Below are positions 18,198 to 27,147 of a stretch of DNA of 64,000 nucleotides, in pieces; the stretch's first letter is position 1, and every line of letters starts with the position of its first letter. A program made the position numbers and the translations under genes. The notes under the pieces were generated by a model that was not told the origin of the DNA, ran no database searches, and saw only the letters and a program-made list of their open reading frames with translations. The stretch is from Bradyrhizobium jicamae (lineage in GTDB: Bacteria > Pseudomonadota > Alphaproteobacteria > Rhizobiales > Xanthobacteraceae). Location: contig NZ_JAFCKQ010000026.1 in assembly GCF_018130215.1 (NCBI RefSeq), positions 40,008 through 104,007 of the forward strand, written 5' to 3'.

Positions 18198-20162
18198 TCA
18201 TAATGGCCTGCGCAGCCCCATACGAGGCGGCCATCGCATGATTTCGCCGCGCTCGACCGACCGGATTACAGTCTGGGTGAAATGGTTAAACCCGGAGTAC
18301 TCGGCAAAGTACCGCTCCAGAACCGCACCAAGCAGGAACACACCGGTGCCCTCGAATAGCTTTTCATCAATCGTAACGGTAATCTCGATGCCGCGCGCCA
18401 ATCCTGCTCCGCCATGCTGGCGGACGCGGCGCACGATCGGCCGGCTATCCACCTTACGAACGCCAGTGATGCGGCGCTCGGTCACAGCGTCGTTCATGTC
18501 TGCAAACATTGATAGAGTTTCTCGGAGTGCCTGAGCGTTGCGACCGGCACCGCGCTCCACCAAACCAAGATGATTGGTACTCAACATATTGACAAGCCGC
18601 CACGTCACGGTACCGGTATGCGCGGTTTCGCTGCGGCTGCGCAATTGGCTAATAATTGGCTCGCGCGGCAATGTGGGGCCGGCAACACACACCAGATCCA
18701 GGGTCAAGTCGTCGACCAAGCGGAGGTCCGCACCGCCTTCTCCGATGGGCAGATGCTCGGTGAGATGGCGGTTCGAGCATAGCGCTCGGACGCTCAGCTC
18801 GGCGATGGCCGCATCATCGTCCGTGCCGCCAAGGGCGCTCAGGGAGATGAACATATCGGTCCCAGTGTAATCTGAGAACAAACCGATGCGCTTCTCCTCG
18901 ACGGTGCGGCGCCGAGGCAGTCTGCGTACCGTGAAATAAAGGCCAGACCTTTGTGGTGGCGCCTCCAACGACGCCGAATAGAGCGCCTCTACCCGCACCT
19001 TTTCCCGGCCGCCCGGATAGTGAGCGTAGACGTCGAGCAAGCGATGCGGTTCATAATCAAGATAGTGGCTGCGGTCTGGAACGACCTGGTACTCATGTTG
19101 GCTCGACTTGAGCGGAATGCGGTCCGTGGTTTTTTCGAACAGGTTGATCGCCGGCGCTGCATAAAGACCGAACATTTCTGGTCGCACAGCTGTGGCAAGG
19201 CGGGCATTCACCTCATCGAAGGAGAACAAGATATCGACAGTCTTTGCTCGAATTTGCGGAAGCGCTTCGTCCAAGCGGGTCAAATTACAGCCGAGGAATT
19301 TGCGCGGAAAAGTAAAAAATTCGCGCAGCAGATCGAATCCTTCGAAGACCCGCTGATCATTTGGAAACAACGCATCCTCGCGCTCGAATCCAATCTGATG
19401 AAGGCATTGCGCGGGCGCCGAACGGACGACGGGATCCCCGAACTCATCGAGCCAACGGAACCAGACCCCCTTGCAATGGGCAAAGATCTGCTCGTACAAC
19501 GCGACCGAATCCGCTTCCGGACCAGTGAAATAAAGCGGCAGTTTGACGGTCCGACAGCCCGCAAACAACAACTCTGGCTTCTTGAGTGCGTCAAGATCGG
19601 ATGGCTCATCCTCCGGACGAGCGGTCGAGCGATGCGAGAGGGTGAGCCGCATGCCCGCCATGACTTCGCGACCGACTGAAACGCCGAGTGCCTGGAGGGG
19701 CGCCGGCGAGGAGAAATATTCGGCGCCGGTCAACTGAAAGGGCCAGATTGTAATATCTGAGCACAGCCGAAAGCGGCAGGAAATTTGTCGATCGAGCTGG
19801 CGAAACGCGGCATCAAGGTACGAGCCACGAGCGACCGCGTGGCCATCCCGAAGAGCCGCGTCGCCAAAAGTCGGGTTAACCTTAACCATCATCATCGAGG
19901 GCGTCGGCGCCAGATAATGCGGGACCAACTGCTCGAGCAGGTTGTTGGTGAATTCGGGAAACTCATGCTTTAGCTTGAGCTGGACCCGCGCGGCCAGAAA
20001 CGCGGCGCCTTCGAGAAGGCCACCGATCAATGGGTCAATTCGGTCTTCCAAGATGCCGCCGAGGCGCTCAGCTACGCCCGGATATTCGTCTGCAAACTCC
20101 CGCGCCTGCTCGTTGAGCAGCCGAAGTTCCGTGTTGTAGAGATCGAGAAATTCTCGGTTCAT
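18198..20162 (-). CDS. tssF: T6SS baseplate subunit TssF
   Basis: This 654-aa baseplate protein (ImpG/VasA, DUF879) has the diagnostic N-terminus (MNREFLDLYNTELRLLNEQA). A region typical of TssF, EYPGVAERLGG, follows, then DPLIGGLLEGAAFLAARVQL. Length is normal for the family (about 600-650). TssF with TssG forms the wedge around the VgrG spike. It starts 8 bp after the end of tssE and is followed by tssG after 19 bp, consistent with one transcript. Confidence 0.97.
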   Translation of the reverse strand: MNREFLDLYNTELRLLNEQAREFADEYPGVAERLGGILEDRIDPLIGGLLEGAAFLAARVQLKLKHEFPEFTNNLLEQLVPHYLAPTPSMMMVKVNPTFGDAALRDGHAVARGSYLDAAFRQLDRQISCRFRLCSDITIWPFQLTGAEYFSSPAPLQALGVSVGREVMAGMRLTLSHRSTARPEDEPSDLDALKKPELLFAGCRTVKLPLYFTGPEADSVALYEQIFAHCKGVWFRWLDEFGDPVVRSAPAQCLHQIGFEREDALFPNDQRVFEGFDLLREFFTFPRKFLGCNLTRLDEALPQIRAKTVDILFSFDEVNARLATAVRPEMFGLYAAPAINLFEKTTDRIPLKSSQHEYQVVPDRSHYLDYEPHRLLDVYAHYPGGREKVRVEALYSASLEAPPQRSGLYFTVRRLPRRRTVEEKRIGLFSDYTGTDMFISLSALGGTDDDAAIAELSVRALCSNRHLTEHLPIGEGGADLRLVDDLTLDLVCVAGPTLPREPIISQLRSRSETAHTGTVTWRLVNMLSTNHLGLVERGAGRNAQALRETLSMFADMNDAVTERRITGVRKVDSRPIVRRVRQHGGAGLARGIEITVTIDEKLFEGTGVFLLGAVLERYFAEYSGFNHFTQTVIRSVERGEIMRWPPRMGLRRPL

Positions 20163-20169
20163 TCGACCT

Positions 20170-20718
20170 TCATCTGCGATTGATCAATATTTTGCCGCCA
20201 TCGACCATGTCAGCAGTAAATTCCACCGGAGCATTGACCGGATCACACGTCAGATCGGCTCTCACGATAAATCTGATCTTGAGCTCAACAGGATCAACAC
20301 TCATGTCGCGCTCGACCCGGATCGAGGCCGCCGCAAGTCGCGGTTCATATTTGACGATCGCAGTTTTTATCTCCTCGGAGATATCACCAACCCCGACTTC
20401 GTCGATGGTGCGGTGTGTGACATCAGGAAGACCGAAATTCAGAATTGATTTTCGAACATATTCGGCTTCGCGGATGTCATCGATGGTGGATTCGAGTGCG
20501 ATCGTATTGAGCAGCGCATCGAGATCGAGCGTTACCTCTCGCCGCAACATTGGCTCAGAAATGACCTGACGCACGCGCATCCGACGGCTGGCAATAACAC
20601 GCTCGCCCGCCTCGTCGCGGATGTCGACCTGCTTTTGGGCGTCTTTGGCGGCGTGAGCCGCACGAAATACATGCATGAGAGGCGGGCTAAGGCGCGTCTT
20701 GACAGTAACACGAGCCAT
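20170..20718 (-). CDS. tssE: T6SS baseplate subunit TssE (gp25-like)
   Basis: This 182-aa protein with a C-terminal gp25/TssE fold nucleates sheath assembly at the baseplate. The N-terminal 60 residues are an extra basic/polar segment. The conserved core includes LDALLNTIALES, SILNFGLPD (usual SILNYGLPD) and VKYEPRL. Compared with typical 130-160 aa proteins it is slightly long. The ATG at 20718 follows GAGGGG; a GTG at 20724 also exists. The intergenic gap to hcp upstream contains a long-range inverted repeat (20737-20744 with 20817-20824). Confidence 0.95.
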   Translation of the reverse strand: MARVTVKTRLSPPLMHVFRAAHAAKDAQKQVDIRDEAGERVIASRRMRVRQVISEPMLRREVTLDLDALLNTIALESTIDDIREAEYVRKSILNFGLPDVTHRTIDEVGVGDISEEIKTAIVKYEPRLAAASIRVERDMSVDPVELKIRFIVRADLTCDPVNAPVEFTADMVDGGKILINRR

Positions 20719-20736
20719 GTCCACCCCTCACCGCAA

Positions 20737-20824
20737 GCCGAACAAACCCAACCTGAGACTAGGCCAGCAAGATGAGGCAGAAAACCCTGCGTTCCCTCGC
20801 ATAGTGAAGTGGGATCTGTTCGGC
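20737..20824 (-). repeat. 8-bp long-range inverted repeat in the hcp-tssE gap
   Basis: GCCGAACA at 20737-20744 pairs with TGTTCGGC at 20817-20824, enclosing 72 nt. In the mRNA this could form a stem separating the highly expressed hcp from the baseplate genes. No T-run follows, so it is not a classical terminator. It could be chance. Confidence 0.35.
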
Positions 20825-20848
20825 AATTTGAACTGCTCCTGATCTGAC

Positions 20849-21340
20849 TTAGACTTCCTTGTGCTCGTTAATCGAAAAACCCCAGTCCACATTGCTTTCG
20901 GCGGTACCCGTCTTCGACTGCGGTTTATAAATTTCCTTGAACTTGGCGAACGACAATGCAACCGTGTCGGAGACCTGACTTGCTCCGCCTCCATGGCCGC
21001 TGAACGCGACGTTGGTGATCAGAACATCCTCCATCTCGATGGTGAAGTACTCAAGCGGACTGTCACCACCCGCCTTGCGACAGACGAGCTTTCCCTTTTT
21101 GATATGTTCACCTTTACCACAAGCTTTGAAAAGCTTCACGGAAGCCTTATCCATATGCTTGGAAACGTGGAGTTCCGCAAAGGTCGCCTTTGAGTGACCG
21201 GACCCAACATGCCTTTGGGCGGTCGACGCCTGGTGCACGCTCCAATTCCAAGACTGCACCTCGATCCAGTCCTTGAATTTGCTATCTTGCGACTCGCCAT
21301 CAATGCCATCGAGCTTGAGAAACATGTCCGTGTCAGCCAT
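20849..21340 (-). CDS. hcp: T6SS inner-tube protein Hcp (TssD)
   Basis: This 163-aa secreted tube subunit has the Hcp1 family start (ADTDMFLKLDGIDGESQD) followed by WIEVQSWNWSV. Conserved parts include HVSKHMDKASVKLFKACGKG and YFTIEMEDVLITNV. The ring-stacking beta-barrel residues are in the expected order. The ribosome-binding site is strong (AGGAGATTTAA before ATG). It is positioned between tssC and tssE, with clear gaps on both sides (about 110 bp and 130 bp), unlike the tightly packed tss genes. That fits separate high-level expression. Confidence 0.97.
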   Translation of the reverse strand: MADTDMFLKLDGIDGESQDSKFKDWIEVQSWNWSVHQASTAQRHVGSGHSKATFAELHVSKHMDKASVKLFKACGKGEHIKKGKLVCRKAGGDSPLEYFTIEMEDVLITNVAFSGHGGGASQVSDTVALSFAKFKEIYKPQSKTGTAESNVDWGFSINEHKEV

Positions 21341-21451
21341 TTAAATCTCCTGTAGGGTCAAATCTGAGGGATGCCGGCGTTTCCGGTGTTAATGGGCGGA
21401 TACGCTGCAGATTAGTCGCTCCCTGTTGGGCGGCCGGTTCAAGCGATCATT

Positions 21452-22951
21452 CTATTTTCCAGTCGGCAATCGCGATACCAGTCGTAGTCCGATGTCCATT
21501 CCCTCTAACTGGAAGTGCGGCCGTAACTCGAAGGTTGCCGAATAGTAGCCAGGATTCTCTTCGTTTGGCACGATCGTGATCTGCGCCCCGGCGAGTGGCC
21601 GACGACATTTCGTGGCTTCGCTGGAATTTGCCGGGTCACCATCAATATATTCGGAGATCCAGTTCATCAGCCATCTCTCGAGTTGCTCTTTCTCGAGGTA
21701 AGATCCAACCTTGTCGCGAACCATGACTTTGAGATAGTGGGCAAAGCGGCAGCATGCGAACATATAGGGTAAGCGTGACGAAAGGTTGCTCGATGCCGTC
21801 GCTTCCGGATTGTTCTGATATGCCTTCGGCTTGAACAGTGATTGGGCGCCAATGAAGGTGGCCCGGTCCGTGTTTTTGCGATGAATCAGCGGTATCATAC
21901 CCGCCTTGGCGAGTTCAGCCTCACGGCGATCGCTGATAGCAATTTCGGTAGGACATTTAAGATCGACGCCCCCGTCGTCAGTTGGAAACGTGTGCGAGGG
22001 AAGTTCTTCCACTTCCCCGCCCGACTGCACGCCGCGGATGCGGGCGCACCAGCCGTATTCCTTGAACGCGCGGTTGATGTTGGCGCCCATCGCATAAGCG
22101 GCATTCATCCACGCGTATTTTTCACCCTTGTGGCCGTCCGTCTCCTCCTCGAATCCGAATTCGTCGACCGGCTCGGTCTTCGCGCCGTAAGGTAGTCTCG
22201 CAAGAACGCGCGGCATACAAAGACCTACATAACGGGCATCGTCTGAATCCCGCAGCGACTTCCAGGCGGCATATTCCGGCGTATCGAACAATTTGCTGAC
22301 GTCCCGAGGATTCATCAGCTCGTTCCACGAATCCATTCCCATCAATGTTGAATCAGCGGCGGCAAAGAACGGGGCGTGCGCGGCCCCCGCAATTTTGCTG
22401 AGATCGCGCAACAGTTGGACGTCGACGGGCAGATGGCTGAACGTATAGTCGCCGATCAGGCAGCCGTAAGGCTGCCCGCCAAGCTGACCAAATTCCTCTT
22501 CGTAGACCCTCTTGAAGAGTGGACTTTGGTCCCAGGCGGCATTTGGGAACTGGCGCAGATGCCGGTACAGCTCGCTCTTCCCGACATTCATGACGCGGAT
22601 CTTGAGCATCGCGTCAGTCTCGGATTGAAAGACGAGATACTTGAGACCGCGCCAAGCGCTCTCAATCTGCTGAAATTCCGGTGCATGCATGACGACGTTT
22701 AGTTGCGCCGAGAGCTTCTTGTCCAACTGGGCAATCATTTCCTCGATTGTATCGAGAACGTCCGACTTAATGAGGCTCGTGTCAGCAAGAGCCTGTTCGA
22801 CCAGCGTCTTGACCGCGTTCTCGACCTCAGTGGCCGCGCGGGGCGTTCGTGGTTTGAAGCTTTGCTTCAGCAGCGATGTAAATTCGTCAGCATCTCGGGT
22901 TTCGACTTGCCTCTCCTGGGGAGAGGAGGCCTTCACTGTCTCGGTCGCCAT
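21452..22951 (-). CDS. tssC: T6SS contractile sheath large subunit TssC
   Basis: This 499-aa protein (VipB/ImpD, EvpB family) pairs with TssB to build the contractile sheath. Conserved segments are visible in order: HAPEFQQIESAWRGLKYLVF, IGDYTFSH, RVLARLPYG, WMNAAYAMG, the extended FPTDDGGVDLKCPTEIAISD, and a C-terminus ending FELRPHFQLEGMDIGLRLVS. ATG at 22951 lies two codons inside a GTG. Only one tssC copy is present, in contrast to the two-copy arrangement known in Agrobacterium. It follows tssB by 44 bp. Confidence 0.98.
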   Translation of the reverse strand: MATETVKASSPQERQVETRDADEFTSLLKQSFKPRTPRAATEVENAVKTLVEQALADTSLIKSDVLDTIEEMIAQLDKKLSAQLNVVMHAPEFQQIESAWRGLKYLVFQSETDAMLKIRVMNVGKSELYRHLRQFPNAAWDQSPLFKRVYEEEFGQLGGQPYGCLIGDYTFSHLPVDVQLLRDLSKIAGAAHAPFFAAADSTLMGMDSWNELMNPRDVSKLFDTPEYAAWKSLRDSDDARYVGLCMPRVLARLPYGAKTEPVDEFGFEEETDGHKGEKYAWMNAAYAMGANINRAFKEYGWCARIRGVQSGGEVEELPSHTFPTDDGGVDLKCPTEIAISDRREAELAKAGMIPLIHRKNTDRATFIGAQSLFKPKAYQNNPEATASSNLSSRLPYMFACCRFAHYLKVMVRDKVGSYLEKEQLERWLMNWISEYIDGDPANSSEATKCRRPLAGAQITIVPNEENPGYYSATFELRPHFQLEGMDIGLRLVSRLPTGK

Positions 22952-22995
22952 GGCCACTATCTCCAGTTGCCAGATGATGTTTCAGAATCTTCCCT

Positions 22996-23511
22996 TCAGT
23001 TCTCGCCGCCCGCTTCCGTGGGGCGATCCTTTAGAGCCGCCATGAGTTGCGGATCAGCCAACAATTTGCGAAGCGAATCTTCCGCGGCGACTTTGCCGTC
23101 CATGTACCGCATGAGATTCGCAAGTTGTTGCCGCGCCTCAAGAAGCTTCGCGAGCGCTGGCACCTGACGCGCCACCGCTGCCGGCTCGAAGTCCGCCATT
23201 TTGTTGAATTGCAGTTGCACGCCCATCTTCTCTCCGTCTCCGTCGGAGAGCTTATTGTCGACGCGGAAGCTGACGCCAGGCTGGATTGCGGCCATTCGGG
23301 CATCAAGATTGTCCATGTCGAAGTCGAGGAACTTACGTTGGGCGATTTCCTCCTTTTCGACACCCGGAGTATTACCTGAGAGATCGGCAAGCACCCCCAT
23401 GACGAATGGAATCTCAACTTTTTCCTCGGCATTTGCCGGATTTTCGTACGTAATGTGCACGCGCGGCGGGCGATTTCGTCGGATGAATTTCTGACCGCTA
23501 TCTTTTGCCAT
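22996..23511 (-). CDS. tssB: T6SS contractile sheath small subunit TssB
   Basis: This 171-aa protein (VipA/ImpC family) is the sheath partner of TssC. Hallmarks visible are PRVHITYEN, IPFVMGVLADLSG, the RKFLDFDMDNLDARM block, and FEPAAVARQVPALAKLLEAR. The C-terminal helices (KLLADPQLMAALK) normally interact with TssC. GAGGATA lies upstream of the ATG with good spacing. It is the second gene of the left operon, 85 bp after tssA. Confidence 0.97.
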   Translation of the reverse strand: MAKDSGQKFIRRNRPPRVHITYENPANAEEKVEIPFVMGVLADLSGNTPGVEKEEIAQRKFLDFDMDNLDARMAAIQPGVSFRVDNKLSDGDGEKMGVQLQFNKMADFEPAAVARQVPALAKLLEARQQLANLMRYMDGKVAAEDSLRKLLADPQLMAALKDRPTEAGGEN

Positions 23512-23596
23512 TTGGATATCCTCAATACATTAAAACTTAACGAGTAGCAGTTTTCGTCAGATTTGTCGTGTGATCCCGACCACACGTCACTCGATC

Positions 23597-25003
23597 TCAC
23601 GTTTCCTCATTCGGATTCCGAAGCGCGGATCTTGGCAACACATCTTTCAGCACGCTCATAAAATCTCGCTCAGCAAGCGCCCGCGCACGCTCGCAAAGCA
23701 TGGGTACCGGACTTGATGGCTCTGATTTTCGAAAGAAACGCTGAACCAAATCGAGAAGCGCGATCGCCTGCGAACGCGTTTCAATGGTGTAATTTGCCGT
23801 TTCAGAATTCGGCAATTGAGTCCCCTCAATTGGTCCATCTGCATCATCCGCGGAACCAATCTGCGCCACTTCGGACAAGTCTGACAGCTTTCCAATAGGT
23901 AAATCAAAAACCTCGTTATGCCCAATTCGAAACGCAGCCTGGTCCATGTGGGCAGGGACCAAGATGTTGATGATATCAAAGAAAGATTTTCCGATCAATT
24001 GATGGGCCTGGCGGACCAGCGGAAGTGCTGGACTGGAGGGCTCTCTGCGGCTGTAATAGTCTGCGATTGCAGCCAAGGCTGCCTTCGCCTCAAGGAGCGA
24101 ATTAGGGGCAGCGCCAGCTGGCGGGGCCGCGATCTCGGCGGCATCGGATGGTTCGACATCGATGGCCTGATCCCCTTTGTCTAACGAACCCGGATCAACG
24201 AATGCGATGATCCTATCCAAAAGCTCGGGAAGACTCTTCAGTGCGGGGGACTGCCCGTTGGCTAAAAAGGCCGCACCGATGGCGCTCAGGGCGGACCGCA
24301 GTATCGACAGCTCGCCGCGCGTGCGCGCTAATGCCGCAGGCTCGGCCTGGCTCAGCGCCTCCATCATAGGACCGACCTCGAGCTTCGATTCGCCCGGCCG
24401 TGGCTGAACCTCCTCCTTTGCGATCATCAATCCGCGATAGGTGATTGCCCCCATCCGCCGCGCTTCAAACAACGGCACATATTGCACTGCAATAGTTACC
24501 GTTGACATATCGAGGGCGCCAACAACAGCCGATCGCAATGCGAAGTCCCCATCCCCAGCACGGGGATGCACCGTGTCCCAATAGTGATCAAGTAGGTAAG
24601 CAATTGCCCTGACGCTCGTCGCGAACCCGGCCAGATCTCGGTTCAAAATCTGAAATCGAGCCTGGCAAACCAAAAGTCGCAGATCGCGGCTGCGCATCGT
24701 CAGCCGCTTTAGCTTGTCGAGCTGGCCTTGCGCGTCGAAGGCTGTTCGGTCAAATGGTCTGCCGTCCTCGGCCGAAAAGAAAGAACTCGGCAAAACGAGT
24801 TCAGCTTCGGCGAAGAAGTTGAGATAGCTTGCGTCAGCCTCAAAATCCAGGTCGGGACCGCATGGATCTGCATCTGACAACGGCGAGCAATAAGGCGCAA
24901 TCGCAGGATCCACCTCGGAACTGGAGGCGCCTCCAGAATCTGAAATGAGAGTTGGTTCTGCGGTTTGCGCAGATGCTGAAAGATCAGGTGATGACACCAC
25001 CAT
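23597..25003 (-). CDS. tssA: T6SS cap/assembly protein TssA (ImpA N-terminal domain)
   Basis: This 468-aa protein starts with a polar leader and carries the ImpA_N domain at about 35-150: SDADPCGPDLDFEADASYLN, then the conserved helix RDLRLLVCQARFQIL, GFATSV and the DHYWDTVHP signature. The later part contains helical blocks (ALAAIADYYSRREPSSPALPLVRQA). The C-terminal SQAIALLDLVQRFFRKSEPSSPVPML module is a short form of the VasL/TssA terminal repeats. It is the first gene of the left operon; a symmetrical inverted repeat lies 28-70 bp upstream. No strong ribosome-binding site is visible for the ATG at 25003, so the start is moderately uncertain. Confidence 0.95.
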   Translation of the reverse strand: MVVSSPDLSASAQTAEPTLISDSGGASSSEVDPAIAPYCSPLSDADPCGPDLDFEADASYLNFFAEAELVLPSSFFSAEDGRPFDRTAFDAQGQLDKLKRLTMRSRDLRLLVCQARFQILNRDLAGFATSVRAIAYLLDHYWDTVHPRAGDGDFALRSAVVGALDMSTVTIAVQYVPLFEARRMGAITYRGLMIAKEEVQPRPGESKLEVGPMMEALSQAEPAALARTRGELSILRSALSAIGAAFLANGQSPALKSLPELLDRIIAFVDPGSLDKGDQAIDVEPSDAAEIAAPPAGAAPNSLLEAKAALAAIADYYSRREPSSPALPLVRQAHQLIGKSFFDIINILVPAHMDQAAFRIGHNEVFDLPIGKLSDLSEVAQIGSADDADGPIEGTQLPNSETANYTIETRSQAIALLDLVQRFFRKSEPSSPVPMLCERARALAERDFMSVLKDVLPRSALRNPNEET

Positions 25004-25396
25004 GGTGCGCGCCCGTCAATCGGACCCCGTAGCTGCCAAATAAGACCCAATTACTGGGTCGGACGTGGCAGCTGAGAGGTTCAAAAACCCTGATCGTATT
25101 GCCAAATTAATGGTCCATCGAAAAGAGCTTAGCCCGGAGATATGCGCAAATATCCCGCGCTGCCGTGCGATCGTGGGTTAATGCCATTGCGCGGGGCAAA
25201 CGGGGCTTCCGGGGGCGGGTCGGGCTCAATGCTCAATGCCTCGGAATTTTGCGATGTAACCACTGGTTGCAGGGAGGATCATGAAACGATTGCCCAATAA
25301 GACTGGAAGGTCGTGAGCAGTGAAAGTCAGCCCTCGGGGTCGGCCAGAACATGCGACCGGCCTTGATCGATGCAATGCGATCCCGCGATGAGTCGG
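25004..25396 (-). promoter_or_regulatory. Upstream region of the T6SS left operon
   Basis: This 393-bp gene-free stretch sits between tssA and the upstream methyltransferase gene, both read leftward. It should contain the promoter of the tssA operon. The only structure that stands out is the nested inverted repeat at 25031-25073. I searched by eye for a -24/-12 (sigma-54) GG-N10-GC promoter and did not find a convincing one. Confidence 0.5.
25031..25073. promoter_or_regulatory. Nested, symmetrically spaced inverted repeat upstream of tssA
   Basis: The layout is AGCTGCC, 6 nt, GACCCA, 5 nt, TGGGTC, 6 nt, GGCAGCT. Both arm pairs are perfect and both side spacers are exactly 6 nt, giving a 43-bp dyad centred at 25052, about 50 bp upstream of the tssA start. 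It could be a two-part operator or a leader-RNA hairpin with a symmetric internal loop. Its position suggests control of the T6SS operon. Confidence 0.55.
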
Positions 25397-26917
25397 TCAA
25401 AACGCAGGGAAGTCCAGTTCCAGAAATCCGAGTTCAACCATGAGAGCGGCCAGATCAATAAACGCCGTCAACGTGAAATTGGCCGGCGACTGATTGGATC
25501 GGCCGGCGAAGACCATCTCGACCGTCCGATCGCCATCGAGAGATCCGATCATCGGGATCAACCAACTCTCCAATTTTAGCGCCGCCGAGAACGCCTGCTC
25601 CGCTCTCAAAACAATCTGGCCTGGTAGCAACGCGCCATATTCGACCAACTGGCCGTCATTGATTTCGAGATGAGGCACCAGACGCGGTTTGGCTGACTTC
25701 ATCCAGTCGGCGAAGGTAGAGAACCGGCGGCGCCCACGCCATGCGAACAGACGATCGAAATCTGAGGCCCGGGCACGCGACAGCATTCGCAGCCGGAGGG
25801 GTGGTTCTACGATTGGTGCATCCGTCCGACGGATGAACAAGGCCCCGTAGACAAACTTCTCGGTTCCCAGCCTGCGCAGGTCGGTCAACAATCGGTCCGC
25901 CCGCCCCTGATCATCTTTCAGGTGAAGCCTCCGAATTGAGCCGACGACGTCCTCAATCGACATTAATCTTTCGACCCCGAGAATGACATCGCAGTCCGAT
26001 CCGCGCTCGCCAAGCCAACGACGAACACGACTTTCAAAGCCGGCTTCGCTGGTATCGCGCCCGAGCGAAACCATTACAGCGGTACCGCCGCGACGCAGAT
26101 GTAGCGGGATTCCTTCGATGATGCGCCTGATGATGGTCTCGCCACCGTCACCACCGTCGCGGAACACGATGGCATCATCGATCGACGGCACCCACGGGGG
26201 ATGCGCTGCGATGAGATCAAATTGCCGGCCCAAAACTGGCGCGTATAGGTCGCCCGCGGCGCTCTCGATGTCCATCCCGTTGAGATGCGCATTGAACTCG
26301 GCGAAATGTGCGGACCTCTCGGCGATGTCGGCCGAGACGGCAGTTCGCGCCGTCCGGGAGAGATGCAGTGCGCCGATCCCACAACCGCCGCAAAGATCGA
26401 GCGCATCACCATCGGGGTTCGGGAGCAGCGACAGCAGCTTCAATGTTCCGGTGTCCAGCGCTGGAAAAACGCTGTCAGCCGGTGGACAGTATTCACCGCC
26501 GTCCGCATCGTCGCGGCGATCGGACGCGATGACGAAGCCATCGACCGGATAAAGCCAAACCGGGCAGACAATTTCCATTTCGCTGCGTCGCGCCCCACGA
26601 ACGAGGCCGAGCGCACAAAACGCTGCAAACACACTGTCGCGGGAAATCTTCTGGAAGTCAGTCCTAGAGATGGTCCGGCCGCGAAGGAACAGTTCGATCG
26701 CGGCGTGATTTGCGGACGATGCAGGCCTGTAGTCGATTTCGTTGTACCTCTGACTACGAATATCGGCGACGCTCCCAACGTTGAACGCAGCACAGACCGT
26801 ACGCTCGTCGAACTGTGCGTCGCAAAAGAATGCCCTGACTTGCGCGAATTCCTGCGCTGTTCCGATTCTGATCGGAAGATCGTCGGGCGAATGGTTTGAT
26901 GGTGGCAATGCACTCAC
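25397..26917 (-). CDS. Predicted SAM-dependent methyltransferase (HemK/PrmB-like core)
   Basis: This 506-aa protein has a methyltransferase-small type domain at about 165-320. Motif I is LDLCGGCGIGALHL, with the acidic residue after motif I in ...VSADIAERSAHFAEFN. The catalytic NPPY-like motif appears as AHPPWVPS, which suggests N-methylation of a planar amide or amine group as in HemK relatives. The N-terminal 150 residues and the C-terminal 150 are unassigned. GTG is the likely start (MSALPPSNHS). It is located between the T6SS operon and the effector-like genes, on the same strand as tssA. Target unknown; it could be a toxin-modifying enzyme or unrelated cargo. Confidence 0.75.
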   Translation of the reverse strand: MSALPPSNHSPDDLPIRIGTAQEFAQVRAFFCDAQFDERTVCAAFNVGSVADIRSQRYNEIDYRPASSANHAAIELFLRGRTISRTDFQKISRDSVFAAFCALGLVRGARRSEMEIVCPVWLYPVDGFVIASDRRDDADGGEYCPPADSVFPALDTGTLKLLSLLPNPDGDALDLCGGCGIGALHLSRTARTAVSADIAERSAHFAEFNAHLNGMDIESAAGDLYAPVLGRQFDLIAAHPPWVPSIDDAIVFRDGGDGGETIIRRIIEGIPLHLRRGGTAVMVSLGRDTSEAGFESRVRRWLGERGSDCDVILGVERLMSIEDVVGSIRRLHLKDDQGRADRLLTDLRRLGTEKFVYGALFIRRTDAPIVEPPLRLRMLSRARASDFDRLFAWRGRRRFSTFADWMKSAKPRLVPHLEINDGQLVEYGALLPGQIVLRAEQAFSAALKLESWLIPMIGSLDGDRTVEMVFAGRSNQSPANFTLTAFIDLAALMVELGFLELDFPAF

Positions 26918-27147
26918 GGGAGACGCCGCATCGCTTGCTTCGCGCCGATGTCGATCACCCGATCAATCTCATCGGGACGGAACTGTTCGGGAGACAGAAT
27001 ATGCAAATCGTGCGCTCCGGTCATGAATACCTAACCCAACCGTTCGGTCTACGTATTGCCCATCGCGGGCAACGTGGAAAGCAAGCTGCCGAGGCCTGCG
27101 ACACATTCACATGTCTGCACGAAGCAGCTGCCAAACATTGCCGGCGT

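Noticed and set aside
25004..25396. Sigma-54 promoter for the T6SS
   Set aside because: No GG-N10-GC core with a good match found by eye near tssA, hcp or vgrG.
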